Shown here piece by piece: positions 27,801 through 36,619 of a stretch of 64,000 nucleotides of DNA (within the stretch, counting starts at the first letter, position 1; every line of letters starts with the position of its first letter). The position numbers and the translations under genes were made by a program. Under the pieces are notes generated by a model that saw only the letters and a list, made by a program, of their open reading frames with translations, made no database searches and had not been told where the DNA came from. The DNA is from Streptomyces caniscabiei. Lineage in GTDB: Bacteria; Actinomycetota; Actinomycetes; Streptomycetales; Streptomycetaceae. The stretch is from contig NZ_JABXWI010000011.1 of NCBI RefSeq assembly GCF_014930365.1, forward strand, positions 124,001 through 188,000, read 5' to 3'.

Positions 27801-27836
27801 CGGCGGGCCGGTAGGACGTGTCCCACCGGCCCGCCG
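27801..27836 (-). terminator. yebC terminator
   Basis: A 12-bp perfect stem (27801-27812 with 27825-27836) around a 12-nt loop lies 24 nt after the yebC stop and separates yebC from ruvC. Confidence 0.85.
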
Positions 27837-27859
27837 GATCCGCTCGGTTCGCGGCAGCG

Positions 27860-28612
27860 CTACGCGTCGACCTTGGCCATCACGTCGTCGCTGACGTCGA
27901 AGTTGGCGAAGACGTTCTGCACGTCGTCGCTGTCCTCCAGGGCGTCGATCAGCTTGAAGATCTTCCTGGCGCCGTCCTCGTCCAGCTCGACCTGCATGGT
28001 CGGGACGAAGTTGGCCTCGGCGGAGTCGTAGTCGATGCCCGCTTCCTGGAGGGAGGAGCGGACCGCGACCAGGTCGGTGGCCTCGCTGAGCACCTCGAAG
28101 GACTCGCCCAGGTCGTTGACCTCCTCGGCGCCCGCGTCGAGCACGACCTCCAGGACGTCGTCCTCGGACAGCTCGCCCTTGGGGACGATCACGACGCCCT
28201 TGCGGTTGAAGAGGTAGGAGACGGAGCCCGGGTCGGCCATCGAGCCGCCGTTGCGGGTCATGGCGACCCGGACGTCGGAGGCGGCACGGTTGCGGTTGTC
28301 GGTGAGGCACTCGATGAGCACCGCGACACCGTTCGGGCCGTAGCCCTCGTACATGATCGTCTCGTAGTCGGCGCCACCGGCCTCCAGGCCGCCGCCGCGC
28401 TTGACCGCGGAGTCGATGTTCTTGTTCGGGACCGACTGCTTCTTCGCCTTCTGGATGGCGTCGTAGAGCGTCGGGTTGCCCTCGATGTCGACGCCGCCCA
28501 TCCGGGCCGCGACTTCGATGTTCTTGATCAGCTTCGCGAAGAGCTTGCCGCGCTTGGCATCGATCACGGCCTTCTTGTGCTTCGTCGTAGCCCATTTAGA
28601 GTGGCCGGACAT
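27860..28612 (-). CDS. YebC/PmpR family protein
   Basis: The 250-residue protein has the family start MSGHSKWATTKHKKAVIDAKRG and the central MYEGYGPNGVAVLIEC segment. Members were annotated as transcription regulators; some are now known to relieve ribosome stalling at proline-rich sequences. It lies between ruvC and pdxT, as in S. coelicolor. It has its own terminator; about 48 nt separate it from the end of pdxT, so it may be read from the pdx operon. Confidence 0.95.
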   Translation of the reverse strand: MSGHSKWATTKHKKAVIDAKRGKLFAKLIKNIEVAARMGGVDIEGNPTLYDAIQKAKKQSVPNKNIDSAVKRGGGLEAGGADYETIMYEGYGPNGVAVLIECLTDNRNRAASDVRVAMTRNGGSMADPGSVSYLFNRKGVVIVPKGELSEDDVLEVVLDAGAEEVNDLGESFEVLSEATDLVAVRSSLQEAGIDYDSAEANFVPTMQVELDEDGARKIFKLIDALEDSDDVQNVFANFDVSDDVMAKVDA

Positions 28613-28660
28613 CTGCCTGTCTCCTTCGCGTTACCCAACTCCGTACGAACCCCAGAGATC

Positions 28661-29269
28661 CTACAAGGACTCCGCCGCCCGGTTCGCGCGCACCATGTCG
28701 ACAAAGAGGGCGTGCAGCCGGTGGTCGCCGGTCAGTTCCGGGTGGAAGGACGTGGCGAGGGCGTTGCCCTGGCGTACGGCGACGATGTGGCCCTCGTGCT
28801 CGGCCAGCACCTCCGTCCGGGCACCCACGGACTCGACCCAGGGGGCGCGGATGAAGACGCCCTCCACGGGATCGCCCTCGACGCCCTTCACGTCGACCGC
28901 CGCCTCGAAGGACTCGTTCTGGCGTCCGAAGGCGTTGCGGCGCACGATCATGTCGATGCCGCCGATCGTCTCCTGGCCCGAGCGCGGGTCGAGGATCTTG
29001 TCGGCGAGCATGATCAGTCCGGCGCAGGTGCCGTAGACGGGCAGGCCGTCGCGCACACGGGCGCGGAGGGGCTCCATCACGCCGAAGAGCACGGCCAGCT
29101 TGGAGATGGTGGTGGACTCGCCGCCGGGGATGACGAGGCCGTCCACCTCGGCGAGTTCCTCGGGGCGCCGCACCGGCCTGGCCACGGCGTCGGCCGCGGC
29201 CAGGGCGACGAGGTGCTCCCGTACGTCGCCCTGGAGGGCCAGGACGCCTATGACGGGGGTGTCGCTCAT
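28661..29269 (-). CDS. pdxT: Pyridoxal 5'-phosphate synthase glutaminase subunit PdxT
   Basis: PdxT releases ammonia from glutamine for PdxS in the ribose-5-phosphate-dependent route to vitamin B6. The 202-residue class I amidotransferase has VIPGGESTT, the nucleophile in YGTCAGLIML and the His-Glu pair in ATSFHPELTGD. It lies 6 nt after pdxS and is certainly co-transcribed. Confidence 0.96.
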   Translation of the reverse strand: MSDTPVIGVLALQGDVREHLVALAAADAVARPVRRPEELAEVDGLVIPGGESTTISKLAVLFGVMEPLRARVRDGLPVYGTCAGLIMLADKILDPRSGQETIGGIDMIVRRNAFGRQNESFEAAVDVKGVEGDPVEGVFIRAPWVESVGARTEVLAEHEGHIVAVRQGNALATSFHPELTGDHRLHALFVDMVRANRAAESL

Positions 29270-29275
29270 GGGTGC

Positions 29276-30193
29276 TTACCAGCCCCGGTTCGCGTAGCGC
29301 TCGGCCTCGGGGAGGGTGTCGCAGTTGATGCCGACCATGGCCTCGCCCAGGTTGCGGGAGGCGTCCGCGATGATCTTCGGGTCGTCGTAGAAGGTGGTGG
29401 CCTTCACGATGGCGGCGGCGCGCTTGGCCGGGTCGCCGGACTTGAAGATGCCGGAGCCGACGAAGACGCCCTCGGCACCGAGCTGGCGCATCAGCGCGGC
29501 GTCGGCCGGGGTGGCCACACCACCGGCGGAGAAGAGGACCACCGGGAGCTTGCCCAGCTCGGAGACCTCCTTGACCAGCTCGTACGGGGCGCGCAGCTCC
29601 TTGGCGGCGGCGTACAGCTCGTTGTTGTCGTAGCCGCGCAAGCGGGCGATCTCGTTCTTGATCTGGCGCAGGTGGCGGACGGCCTCGACGACGTTGCCGG
29701 TGCCGGCCTCGCCCTTGGAGCGGATCATGGCCGCGCCCTCGGCGATGCGGCGCAGGGCCTCACCGAGGTTGGTGGCGCCGCAGACGAAGGGGGTCGTGAA
29801 GGCGAACTTGTCGCTGTGGTTGACCTCGTCGGCCGGGGTGAGCACCTCGGACTCGTCGATGTAGTCGACGCCGAGGGACTGCAGGACCTGGGCCTCGACG
29901 AAGTGGCCGATGCGGGACTTGGCCATGACCGGGATGGAGACGGCCTCGATGATGCCCTCGATCATGTCGGGGTCGGACATCCGGGCCACGCCGCCGTCCT
30001 TGCGGATGTCGGCGGGGACCCGCTCCAGGGCCATGACCGCGACCGCGCCCGCGTCCTCGGCGATCTTGGCCTGCTCCGGGGTGACGACGTCCATGATCAC
30101 ACCGCCCTTGAGCTGCTCGGCCATGCCGCGCTTCACGCGGGCGGTGCCGGTCTCGGGGGTCTGGGCGGCGGAGTTGGAGAGCGTGCTGGACAC
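29276..30193 (-). CDS. pdxS: Pyridoxal 5'-phosphate synthase subunit PdxS
   Basis: PdxS condenses ribose 5-phosphate, glyceraldehyde 3-phosphate and ammonia into PLP. The 305-residue TIM barrel has MAEQLKGGVIMDVVTPEQA with the first active-site Asp/Lys region, ALERVPADIRKDGGVARMSD, and the C-terminal GVFVGSGIFKSGDP phosphate loop. GTG at 30193 is chosen because GAGG lies 8 nt upstream and the length fits the family; the reading frame is open further upstream but that part is unlike PdxS. Confidence 0.96.
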   Translation of the reverse strand: MSSTLSNSAAQTPETGTARVKRGMAEQLKGGVIMDVVTPEQAKIAEDAGAVAVMALERVPADIRKDGGVARMSDPDMIEGIIEAVSIPVMAKSRIGHFVEAQVLQSLGVDYIDESEVLTPADEVNHSDKFAFTTPFVCGATNLGEALRRIAEGAAMIRSKGEAGTGNVVEAVRHLRQIKNEIARLRGYDNNELYAAAKELRAPYELVKEVSELGKLPVVLFSAGGVATPADAALMRQLGAEGVFVGSGIFKSGDPAKRAAAIVKATTFYDDPKIIADASRNLGEAMVGINCDTLPEAERYANRGW

Positions 30194-30351
30194 GGGTTTG
30201 ACCTCGCTCGGGAAGGGGGTTTCTGCAAACACCGAGGAAACGCGAGGGGGGCGGGCCACTGCAAGGGCCAATGGGGAGGCGGTGGATCGTTTTGTGGGGT
30301 GCGTTCGGGGGGCGTTCGGGGGTGCGTTGTCGGGTGCGGGTGCGTGGGGCT

Positions 30352-30421
30352 TCTCGCGCAGTTCCCCGCGCCCCTGAGAGACCAGGCCCATGCGGGCCTG
30401 AAAAGCACGGGGCGCAGCCCC
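30352..30421 (+). repeat. Dispersed intergenic repeat, copy 2, with second module
   Basis: The 24-nt core at 30352-30375 is identical to the copies at 20971 and 38369. About 30 nt further on, 30401-30421 resembles a second module (a GGGGCGCAGCCCCTGC hairpin) that is also seen in reverse complement inside the element at 38393-38424. It lies between pdxS and the downstream gene of the LemA-like protein. Confidence 0.8.
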
Positions 30422-30442
30422 TGCCCATGAGGCACCCAGAAG

Positions 30443-30988
30443 TCAGGCCGTGGCCCGGTCGGCCAGGGCGGCCGGCGGCTCGTCGTCCATCTCGAAGGCC
30501 AGCGGGAAGGGCGCGTGCCCGGCGAGCCGGAACCAGCGCACCTTGCGATGCCGACGCAGCGCCCGCGCCGCCCGCACCGCGTCGTTGTGGAAGCGCCGCG
30601 CCATCGGCACCCGCCGAACCGCCTGGGCCAGCTCGTTCGCCGCGTCCTCACCACCCGGCGCCTCGCGGACCACCTCCACCTGCTGCGCGTCCGCGAACAC
30701 GGCCCGCAGCGCCTGGCTCAGCTCGCTCTCGGCGACCTCGCGCTGCTCCTCCTCGGCCTGCCGGGCCGCGTGCGCCGCCTCGTAGAGCACGATCGAGGCG
30801 GCCGGGTCCAGCACTCCGGAGGTGGCCAGCTCCTGGGCGACCGACGCGCGGCGCAGCAGCTGCGCGTCGAGCGCGGCACGGGCGGCGTCGATGCGCGCGT
30901 GCAGCCGGTCGAGGCGTCCCGCGGTCCAGCTCAGATAGAGGCCGATCGCGAACAGGACGACCGCGATCCAGATGAGTGTCGAAGTCAC
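30443..30988 (-). CDS. LemA-like single-pass membrane protein
   Basis: The roughly 181-residue protein has one N-terminal helix (STLIWIAVVLFAIGLYLSW), then a long coiled-coil region with RLDRLHARIDAARAALDAQL and LRRASVAQELA, which resembles the LemA pattern. The tail is hydrophilic. The start is uncertain: GTG 30988 and TTG 30997 are both open and neither has a strong ribosome binding site. It follows pimA in the same direction after 102 nt. The function is unknown. Confidence 0.8.
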   Translation of the reverse strand: MTSTLIWIAVVLFAIGLYLSWTAGRLDRLHARIDAARAALDAQLLRRASVAQELATSGVLDPAASIVLYEAAHAARQAEEEQREVAESELSQALRAVFADAQQVEVVREAPGGEDAANELAQAVRRVPMARRFHNDAVRAARALRRHRKVRWFRLAGHAPFPLAFEMDDEPPAALADRATA

Positions 30989-31090
30989 GGGCGGCAAGGC
31001 TACTACCGGTGCCCACCACCGCCGCGTCCGAGTTCGGCCCGGCGCCAGAGGCGCGGGGGACCGCGCGAGCGGCCCCCGCGCCCACTGGGG

Positions 31091-32251
31091 TCATTCCTTG
31101 GCCAGCCCCAACCGGGCCCGCAGTCCGACCCGTTCGTCCGCCGCCACCGACGCCGCGCCCTCCGTGACGGTCTCGTAGACACCGAGGATGTCGGCGCCGA
31201 CGGTGGACCAGTCGAACCGGCGTACGTGCGCGCTGCCCCGCTCGCGGAGTTCGGCGCGGCGGGCCGGGTCGCCCAGGAGACGTACGGCGGCTGTCGCGAG
31301 GGCGTCGGCGTCCTCGTTGGCGAAGAGCTCGCCCGCGGCGCCCTGGTCGAGGACCTGGGCGAAGGCGTCGAGGTCGGAGGCGAGGACGGGGGCGCCGGCG
31401 GACATGGCCTCGACGAGGATGATGCCGAAGCTCTCGCCGCCCGTGTTGGGGGCGACGTAGAGGTCGACGCTGCGCAGGAAGCGGGCCTTGTCCTCGTCGC
31501 TGACCATGCCGAGGAACTCGACGCGGGAGCGCAGTTCCCTGGGCAGGCTCTCGACCGCCTCCTCCTCGTCCCCGCGCCCGGCGACCAGCAGCCGGGCGTG
31601 CGGGCGCTCGGCGAAGATCCTCGGCAGGGCCCTCATCAGCACCGGCAACCCCTTGCGGGGCTCGTCGATACGGCCGACGAAGCCGAGGGTGTCGCCCTGC
31701 CAGTCCGGGTTGGGCTTGGCGCGGGCGAAGAAGTCGACGTCGACGCCGTTCGGGATGACGACCGCGTCGCCGCCCAGGTGTTCGACCAGGGTGCGGCGGG
31801 CGTACTCGCTCACCGCGATCCGCGCGCTGATCTTCTCCAGCGCGGGCTGGAGGATCGGGTAGGCCGCGATCATGGCCCGGGAGCGCGGGTTGGAGGTGTG
31901 GAAGGTGGCGACGATCGGGCCCTGCGCGGCCCAGCACGCCAGCAGGCCGAGCGAGGGGGAGGCCGGTTCGTGGATGTGGATCACGTCGAACGTGCCCTCG
32001 TGCAGCCAGCGCCGTACCCGGGCCGCCGACAGGAAGCCGAAGTTCAGGCGGGCCACGGATCCGTTGTAGGGCACCGGGACCGCGCGGCCCGCGGAGACGA
32101 CGTACGGCGGCAGGGGTGTGTCGTCGTCGGCGGGGGCGAGGACCGACACCTCGTGGCCGAGGCGGATGAGGTGGTCGGCCAGGTCGCGGATGTGGAACTG
32201 GACTCCCCCGGGCACGTCCCAGGAGTACGGGCAGACGATCCCGATCTTCAC
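31091..32251 (-). CDS. pimA: Phosphatidylinositol alpha-mannosyltransferase
   Basis: PimA adds the first mannose from GDP-mannose to phosphatidylinositol on the inner face of the membrane. The 386-residue GT4 enzyme starts KIGIVCPYSWDVPGGVQFH, which is the family signature, has GRIDEPRKGLPVL as the nucleotide-binding region and GESFGIILVEAMSAGAPV as the EX7E motif. GTG at 32251 is chosen because AAGGGA lies 5 nt upstream; it overlaps the acyltransferase stop (GTGA). It is the third gene of pgsA-acyltransferase-pimA. Confidence 0.94.
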   Translation of the reverse strand: MKIGIVCPYSWDVPGGVQFHIRDLADHLIRLGHEVSVLAPADDDTPLPPYVVSAGRAVPVPYNGSVARLNFGFLSAARVRRWLHEGTFDVIHIHEPASPSLGLLACWAAQGPIVATFHTSNPRSRAMIAAYPILQPALEKISARIAVSEYARRTLVEHLGGDAVVIPNGVDVDFFARAKPNPDWQGDTLGFVGRIDEPRKGLPVLMRALPRIFAERPHARLLVAGRGDEEEAVESLPRELRSRVEFLGMVSDEDKARFLRSVDLYVAPNTGGESFGIILVEAMSAGAPVLASDLDAFAQVLDQGAAGELFANEDADALATAAVRLLGDPARRAELRERGSAHVRRFDWSTVGADILGVYETVTEGAASVAADERVGLRARLGLAKE

Positions 32252-33237
32252 GGGCGTCCCTTCTCGGAGTCCGTCACGGAGTCCTTCACGGGATCCGTCG
32301 CCGGTCTCGGCGCGGGTGGCGTGGGGCCGTCGGGACTCCGCGCGGGGTCGAGGTCCGCGAGCCACAGGCGCTGGAGCATGTGCCAGTCCTCCGGGTGGTC
32401 GGCGATGCCGGTGGCGAAGGCGTCTGCCAGCGCCTGTGTCATGACAGACGTCTTCTCCGCCCGGGTACCTGTCCCGGGTACCTCGATCGGGGGGTGCACG
32501 CGTCCCCGCATGACGGGCGAGTCGTCGTACCAGAGCGTCACCGGCAGCAGCAGCGCGCCGGTCTGCTGGGCGAGGAGGGCCGGTCCTGCGGGCATCCGCG
32601 TGGGCTCGCCGAAGAAGTCGACCTCGACGCCGGACGCTGACAGGTCGCGGTCGGCGACCAGGCAGACCAGGCCTCCGTCGCGCAGCCGCCGGGCGAGGGT
32701 GCCGAAGGCGGAGCCGCCGCTGTGCGGCAGGACCTCCATGCCGAGGCCCTCGCGGTAGGCGACGAAGCGGTCGTAGAGCGTCTCGGGCTTGAGACGTTCG
32801 GCGACGGTGGTGAACGGGGTCTTCAGCTCGGTGGTGACCCAGGCTCCGGCGAGGTCCCAGTTGGCGAGGTGCGGCAGCGCGAGGACGACACCGCGGCCGG
32901 ACGCGAGGCCGTCGGTGAGGTGGTGGAGGCCCTCGGCGGCGAAGCCGGTCCTGACGCGCTCCTCGCTCCAGGCGGGCAGGCGGAAGGACTCCATCCAGTA
33001 GCGCAGGTACGAGCGCATGCCCGCGCGGGAAAGCTCGGACAGGCGCTGCGGGCTCGCGCCCGGCACCACGCGCGCGTAGTTGTTCTCCAGCCGGCGTACC
33101 AGGGGGCCGCGCCGCTTCCAGGTGGCGTCGGCGATCGTCTGCCCGAGACGTACCGCGACGGGCTCGGGGAGCTTCTTCACGGTGCCCCAGCCCAGGCCGT
33201 ACAGCCCGTCGGTCAACCGCTCCCGCAGCACGCTCAC
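32248..33237 (-). CDS. Phosphatidylinositol mannoside acyltransferase (PatA/HtrB family)
   Basis: The 329-residue protein belongs to the lipid A biosynthesis acyltransferase superfamily and by context acylates the mannose of PIM (PatA in mycobacteria). ALPHLANWDLAG is the HX4D-like catalytic motif (H..NWD), and LVADRDLSASGVEVDFFGEP is the second conserved block. GTG at 33237 overlaps the pgsA stop (GTGA), which fixes the start and shows coupling. Its stop also overlaps pimA. Confidence 0.92.
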   Translation of the reverse strand: MSVLRERLTDGLYGLGWGTVKKLPEPVAVRLGQTIADATWKRRGPLVRRLENNYARVVPGASPQRLSELSRAGMRSYLRYWMESFRLPAWSEERVRTGFAAEGLHHLTDGLASGRGVVLALPHLANWDLAGAWVTTELKTPFTTVAERLKPETLYDRFVAYREGLGMEVLPHSGGSAFGTLARRLRDGGLVCLVADRDLSASGVEVDFFGEPTRMPAGPALLAQQTGALLLPVTLWYDDSPVMRGRVHPPIEVPGTGTRAEKTSVMTQALADAFATGIADHPEDWHMLQRLWLADLDPARSPDGPTPPAPRPATDPVKDSVTDSEKGRP

Positions 33238-33929
33238 GGGGTCGCCTCGCTGTTGCGGGCGGTGTCCGGGGTGTCCTGGGCGGTCGTGGCGGCGGCCTCC
33301 GCCTCGGCCTCGGCGGACTCGCGGCGGACCGTGACCACGCGCTGGATCAGCGTGACGAGGCTGCCGACGGCGACGATCCACAGGGCGATGGGCAGCAGGA
33401 CGTCGATCCCGGGCACGCCGAACGCGTGCAGGCCGGAGAGTCCGGCCGCGACCAGCGAGATCACCAGGCGCTCGGCGCGCTCCACCAGCCCGTTGACCGC
33501 CACCGGCAGACCGATCGACTCGCCGCGCGCCTTGGTGTACGAGACCACCTGGCCGCTCGCCAGGCAGAAGATCGAGACGGCGCACAGGGCGAGGTCGTCG
33601 CCGTTGCCCGCGTACCAGAGGGCGAACCCGCCGAAGATCGCGCCGTCGGCGACCCGGTCCAGCGTGGAGTCGAGGAAGGCTCCCCAGCGGCTGGAGCGGC
33701 CCATCTGGCGGGCCATGTTGCCGTCGACGAGGTCCGAGAACACGAACAGCGTGATGACGATCGTGCCCCAGAAGAACTCGCCCCGGGGGTAGAAGACCAA
33801 CGCGCCCGCGATCACTCCGGCGGTGCCGATCAGGGTGACCGTGTCGGGGCTGACGCCCCTGCGGATCAGAAACGCGGCGAACGGTGTGAGGACACGCGTG
33901 AAGAATGCACGCGCGTACTTGTTCAGCAT
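33234..33929 (-). CDS. pgsA: CDP-alcohol phosphatidyltransferase, phosphatidylinositol (phosphate) synthase
   Basis: This enzyme makes phosphatidylinositol phosphate from CDP-diacylglycerol and inositol phosphate, the substrate for PIM synthesis. The 231-residue membrane protein has about six helices and the CDP-alcohol motif DLVDGNMARQMGRSSRWGAFLDSTLDR, that is D-G-x2-A-R-x8-G-x3-D-x3-D. ATG at 33929 (MLNKYARAFFTRVLTP) matches the S. coelicolor start from memory; upstream frame is open but not like the family. It heads the PIM operon, with a candidate TACGAT -10 box at 33986-33991. Confidence 0.94.
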   Translation of the reverse strand: MLNKYARAFFTRVLTPFAAFLIRRGVSPDTVTLIGTAGVIAGALVFYPRGEFFWGTIVITLFVFSDLVDGNMARQMGRSSRWGAFLDSTLDRVADGAIFGGFALWYAGNGDDLALCAVSIFCLASGQVVSYTKARGESIGLPVAVNGLVERAERLVISLVAAGLSGLHAFGVPGIDVLLPIALWIVAVGSLVTLIQRVVTVRRESAEAEAEAAATTAQDTPDTARNSEATP

Positions 33930-34203
33930 GGCCTTCCCGAGGGTCGGTGTCGCCGCGTGGCCCCTGCTGGCCATCCGGCTGGCCCATCGTAGCCACGCGC
34001 GCGCGTGTGCGACCGTCGGGCACCAGCCCGCCGTGTCCCCCGGGCGGGACCGGGGCCGTGAGGAGCGATCACGTCCTTCGTATGGACGCACCGTGACGCG
34101 AGTGCAAAGCTCGAAGACACCGCGGGCGTCACCGGAGCCGCACCGCACGCGGATCGGTATGTCCGCGCCCACAGTGACCTCACCGTGCACGGGAGGCAGG
34201 ACC

Positions 34204-36402
34204 ATGGGCGACAAGGCGAACGCACATCCCGGAGCCGCCGGCAGGGCTACGGCGGCCGACCACCCCGCGTCCGTACGGAATGTGGTGCTGGTCGGCCACT
34301 CCGGTTCGGGCAAGACGACGCTGGTGGAGGCTCTCGCGCTGACGGCGGGAGCGGTGAACCGGGCGGGCCGCGTGGAGGACGGCGGCACCGTCTCCGACTA
34401 CGACGAGATCGAGCACCGGCAGCAGCGCTCGGTACAGCTCTCGCTCGTCCCCGTCGAATGGGGCGGGTGCAAGATCAATCTGTTGGACACTCCCGGATAC
34501 GCCGACTTCGTCGGGGAACTCAGGGCCGGTCTGCGAGCGGCGGACGCGGCCCTTTTCGTCGTCTCGGCCTCGGACGGCGTCGACGGTTCGACGCGCATGG
34601 TGTGGGAGGAGTGCGCGGCGGTCGGCATGCCGCGGGCGATCGTGGTCACGCATCTGGAGGCCGCGCGGTCGGACTTCGAGGAGATGACCCGGATCTGCGC
34701 GGAGACGTTCGGCGGGGACGACCCCGACGCCGTCCTTCCGCTCTATCTGCCGCTGCACGGCCCCCAGGGCCCGGACGGGCACGCGCCCGTGACCGGGCTG
34801 ACCGGACTGCTGTCGCAGAAGCTGTTCGACTACTCCTCCGGCGAGCGCAAGGAGTCGGAACCGGGCCCGGAGCAGCTGCCGGCGATCGGGGAGGCCCGCA
34901 ACCGGCTCATCGAGGGGATCATCGCCGAGAGCGAGGACGAGACCCTCATGGACCGCTATCTCGGTGGCGAGGCCATCGACGTCAAGACGATCGTCGACGA
35001 CCTGGAGCGGGCCGTCGCGCGCGGGGTCTTCCACCCGGTGCTGGCGGCGGCGCCGGCGGCCGAGGGCGCCAGGCAGGGCCTCGGCACGGTCGAACTCCTC
35101 GAACTGATCACCGGCGGCTTCCCCACCCCCCTGGAGCGCGAGGCGCCCGCGGTGACGACCCCGGAGGGCCGCCCCCGCGAGATCACGTCGGCGTGCGACC
35201 CGGACGGGCCGCTGGTCGCGGAGGTCGTGAAGACCGCCAGCGACCCCTACGTGGGCCGGATCTCCCTGGTCCGGGTCTTCTCCGGGACACTGCACCCCGA
35301 CGAGACGGTGCATGTCTCCGGGCACGGGCTGGCCGACCGCGGGCACGAGGACCACGACGTCGACGAGCGGATCGGCGCCCTGTCCGCCCCGTTCGGCAAG
35401 CAGCAGCGGACCCTCACGCACTGCATCGCGGGCGACCTGGCCTGTGTGGCGAAACTGAACCGCGCCGAGACCGGCGACACCCTTTCGGCCAAGGACGACC
35501 CGCTGCTCATGGAGCCGTGGGAGATGCCCGACCCGTTGCTGCCGCTCGCCATCCAGGCGCACAGCAAGGCCGACGAGGACAAGCTCTCCCAGGGCCTCGC
35601 CCGGCTGGTCGCCGAGGACCCGACGATGCGGCTCGAACAGAACCAGGACACGCACCAGGTGGTCCTGTGGTGCCTGGGCGAGGCGCACGCCGACGTGGCG
35701 CTGGAACGGCTGCGCAGCCGCTACGGCGTCCAGGTCGACGTCGTACCGCACCTGGTCTCCCTGCGGGAGACGTTCGCCGACCGATCGGCGGGCCGGGGTC
35801 GGCACGTGAAGCAGTCCGGTGGACACGGGCAGTACGCGATCTGCGAGATCGAGGTGGAGCCGCTGCCCGGCGGTTCCGGCATCGAGTTCGTCGACAAGGT
35901 CGTCGGCGGCGCGGTGCCCCGGCAGTTCATCCCGTCCGTCGAGAAGGGGGTGCGGGCGCAGGCCGCGAAGGGTGTGGCGGCCGGCTATCCGCTCATCGAC
36001 GTCCGGATCACGCTGCGCGACGGCAAGGCGCACTCGGTGGACTCCTCGGACGCCGCGTTCCAGACGGCGGGCGCGCTGGCGCTGCGGGAGGCCGCGGCCG
36101 ACGCGAAGATCCACCTCCTGGAGCCGGTGGCGGAGGTGTCCGTCCTGGTCGGGGACTCGTACGTGGGTCCGGTGATGAGTGATCTGTCCGGGCGGCGCGG
36201 GCGGGTCGTCGGCACCGAGCAGGCGGGCGGCGGACGCACCCTCGTCCGGGCCGAGGTGCCGGAGATCGAGATCGACCGGTACGCCGTCGATCTGCGCTCG
36301 CTCTCCCACGGCACCGCGCGCTTCGGCCGCCGGTACACGCGGCACGAGCCGATGCCGTCCCATGTCGCCGAGAAGCTCCGGGAGCAGGCCCGGGAGAACT
36401 GA
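34204..36402 (+). CDS. EF-G-like translational GTPase family protein (EF-G2 type)
   Basis: The 732-residue protein has the EF-G domain layout: G domain, domain II, and domains III-V (for example SGGHGQYAICEIEVEPL in domain IV and VSVLVGDSYVGPVMSDLSGR in domain V). P-loop GHSGSGKTT is at 31-39 and DTPGY at 95-99. The guanine-specificity motif that is NKxD in true EF-G reads THLE at 149-152, so GTP binding or hydrolysis may be altered. The product is related to actinobacterial FusA2-like proteins, not the housekeeping fusA. ATG at 34204 has GGAGG 7 nt upstream. The function is unproven. Confidence 0.9.
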   Translation: MGDKANAHPGAAGRATAADHPASVRNVVLVGHSGSGKTTLVEALALTAGAVNRAGRVEDGGTVSDYDEIEHRQQRSVQLSLVPVEWGGCKINLLDTPGYADFVGELRAGLRAADAALFVVSASDGVDGSTRMVWEECAAVGMPRAIVVTHLEAARSDFEEMTRICAETFGGDDPDAVLPLYLPLHGPQGPDGHAPVTGLTGLLSQKLFDYSSGERKESEPGPEQLPAIGEARNRLIEGIIAESEDETLMDRYLGGEAIDVKTIVDDLERAVARGVFHPVLAAAPAAEGARQGLGTVELLELITGGFPTPLEREAPAVTTPEGRPREITSACDPDGPLVAEVVKTASDPYVGRISLVRVFSGTLHPDETVHVSGHGLADRGHEDHDVDERIGALSAPFGKQQRTLTHCIAGDLACVAKLNRAETGDTLSAKDDPLLMEPWEMPDPLLPLAIQAHSKADEDKLSQGLARLVAEDPTMRLEQNQDTHQVVLWCLGEAHADVALERLRSRYGVQVDVVPHLVSLRETFADRSAGRGRHVKQSGGHGQYAICEIEVEPLPGGSGIEFVDKVVGGAVPRQFIPSVEKGVRAQAAKGVAAGYPLIDVRITLRDGKAHSVDSSDAAFQTAGALALREAAADAKIHLLEPVAEVSVLVGDSYVGPVMSDLSGRRGRVVGTEQAGGGRTLVRAEVPEIEIDRYAVDLRSLSHGTARFGRRYTRHEPMPSHVAEKLREQAREN

Positions 36403-36505
36403 GCGGCGGGGACGGAGGTCACCGGTGCGCGGCCGCGGCCGTCCACCGGTGGGTTCCGTGAATGTCCGTTCTCGGCGCCGCGCGATGTCCATGGCTACGG
36501 ATACG

Positions 36506-36564
36506 CTGATCACCTGATCGCCAAGTATGGCTCGATCAGGACCAGATCAGGCTATGACCTGATC
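36506..36564. promoter_or_regulatory. Cluster of five CTGATC/GATCAG elements
   Basis: CTGATC or its complement occurs at 36506-36511, 36514-36519, 36534-36539, 36545-36550 and 36559-36564, four of them extended to CCTGATC/GATCAGG. They form inverted and everted pairs in 59 bp directly upstream of the membrane protein gene, in locally AT-richer DNA. This looks like a regulator-binding array; the regulator is unknown. Confidence 0.55.
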
Positions 36565-36619
36565 AACAGGTGTGCGGAGCACGGAAGTCGGGAAGAGCCG
36601 CAGGAGCGAGTGTGCGGCG

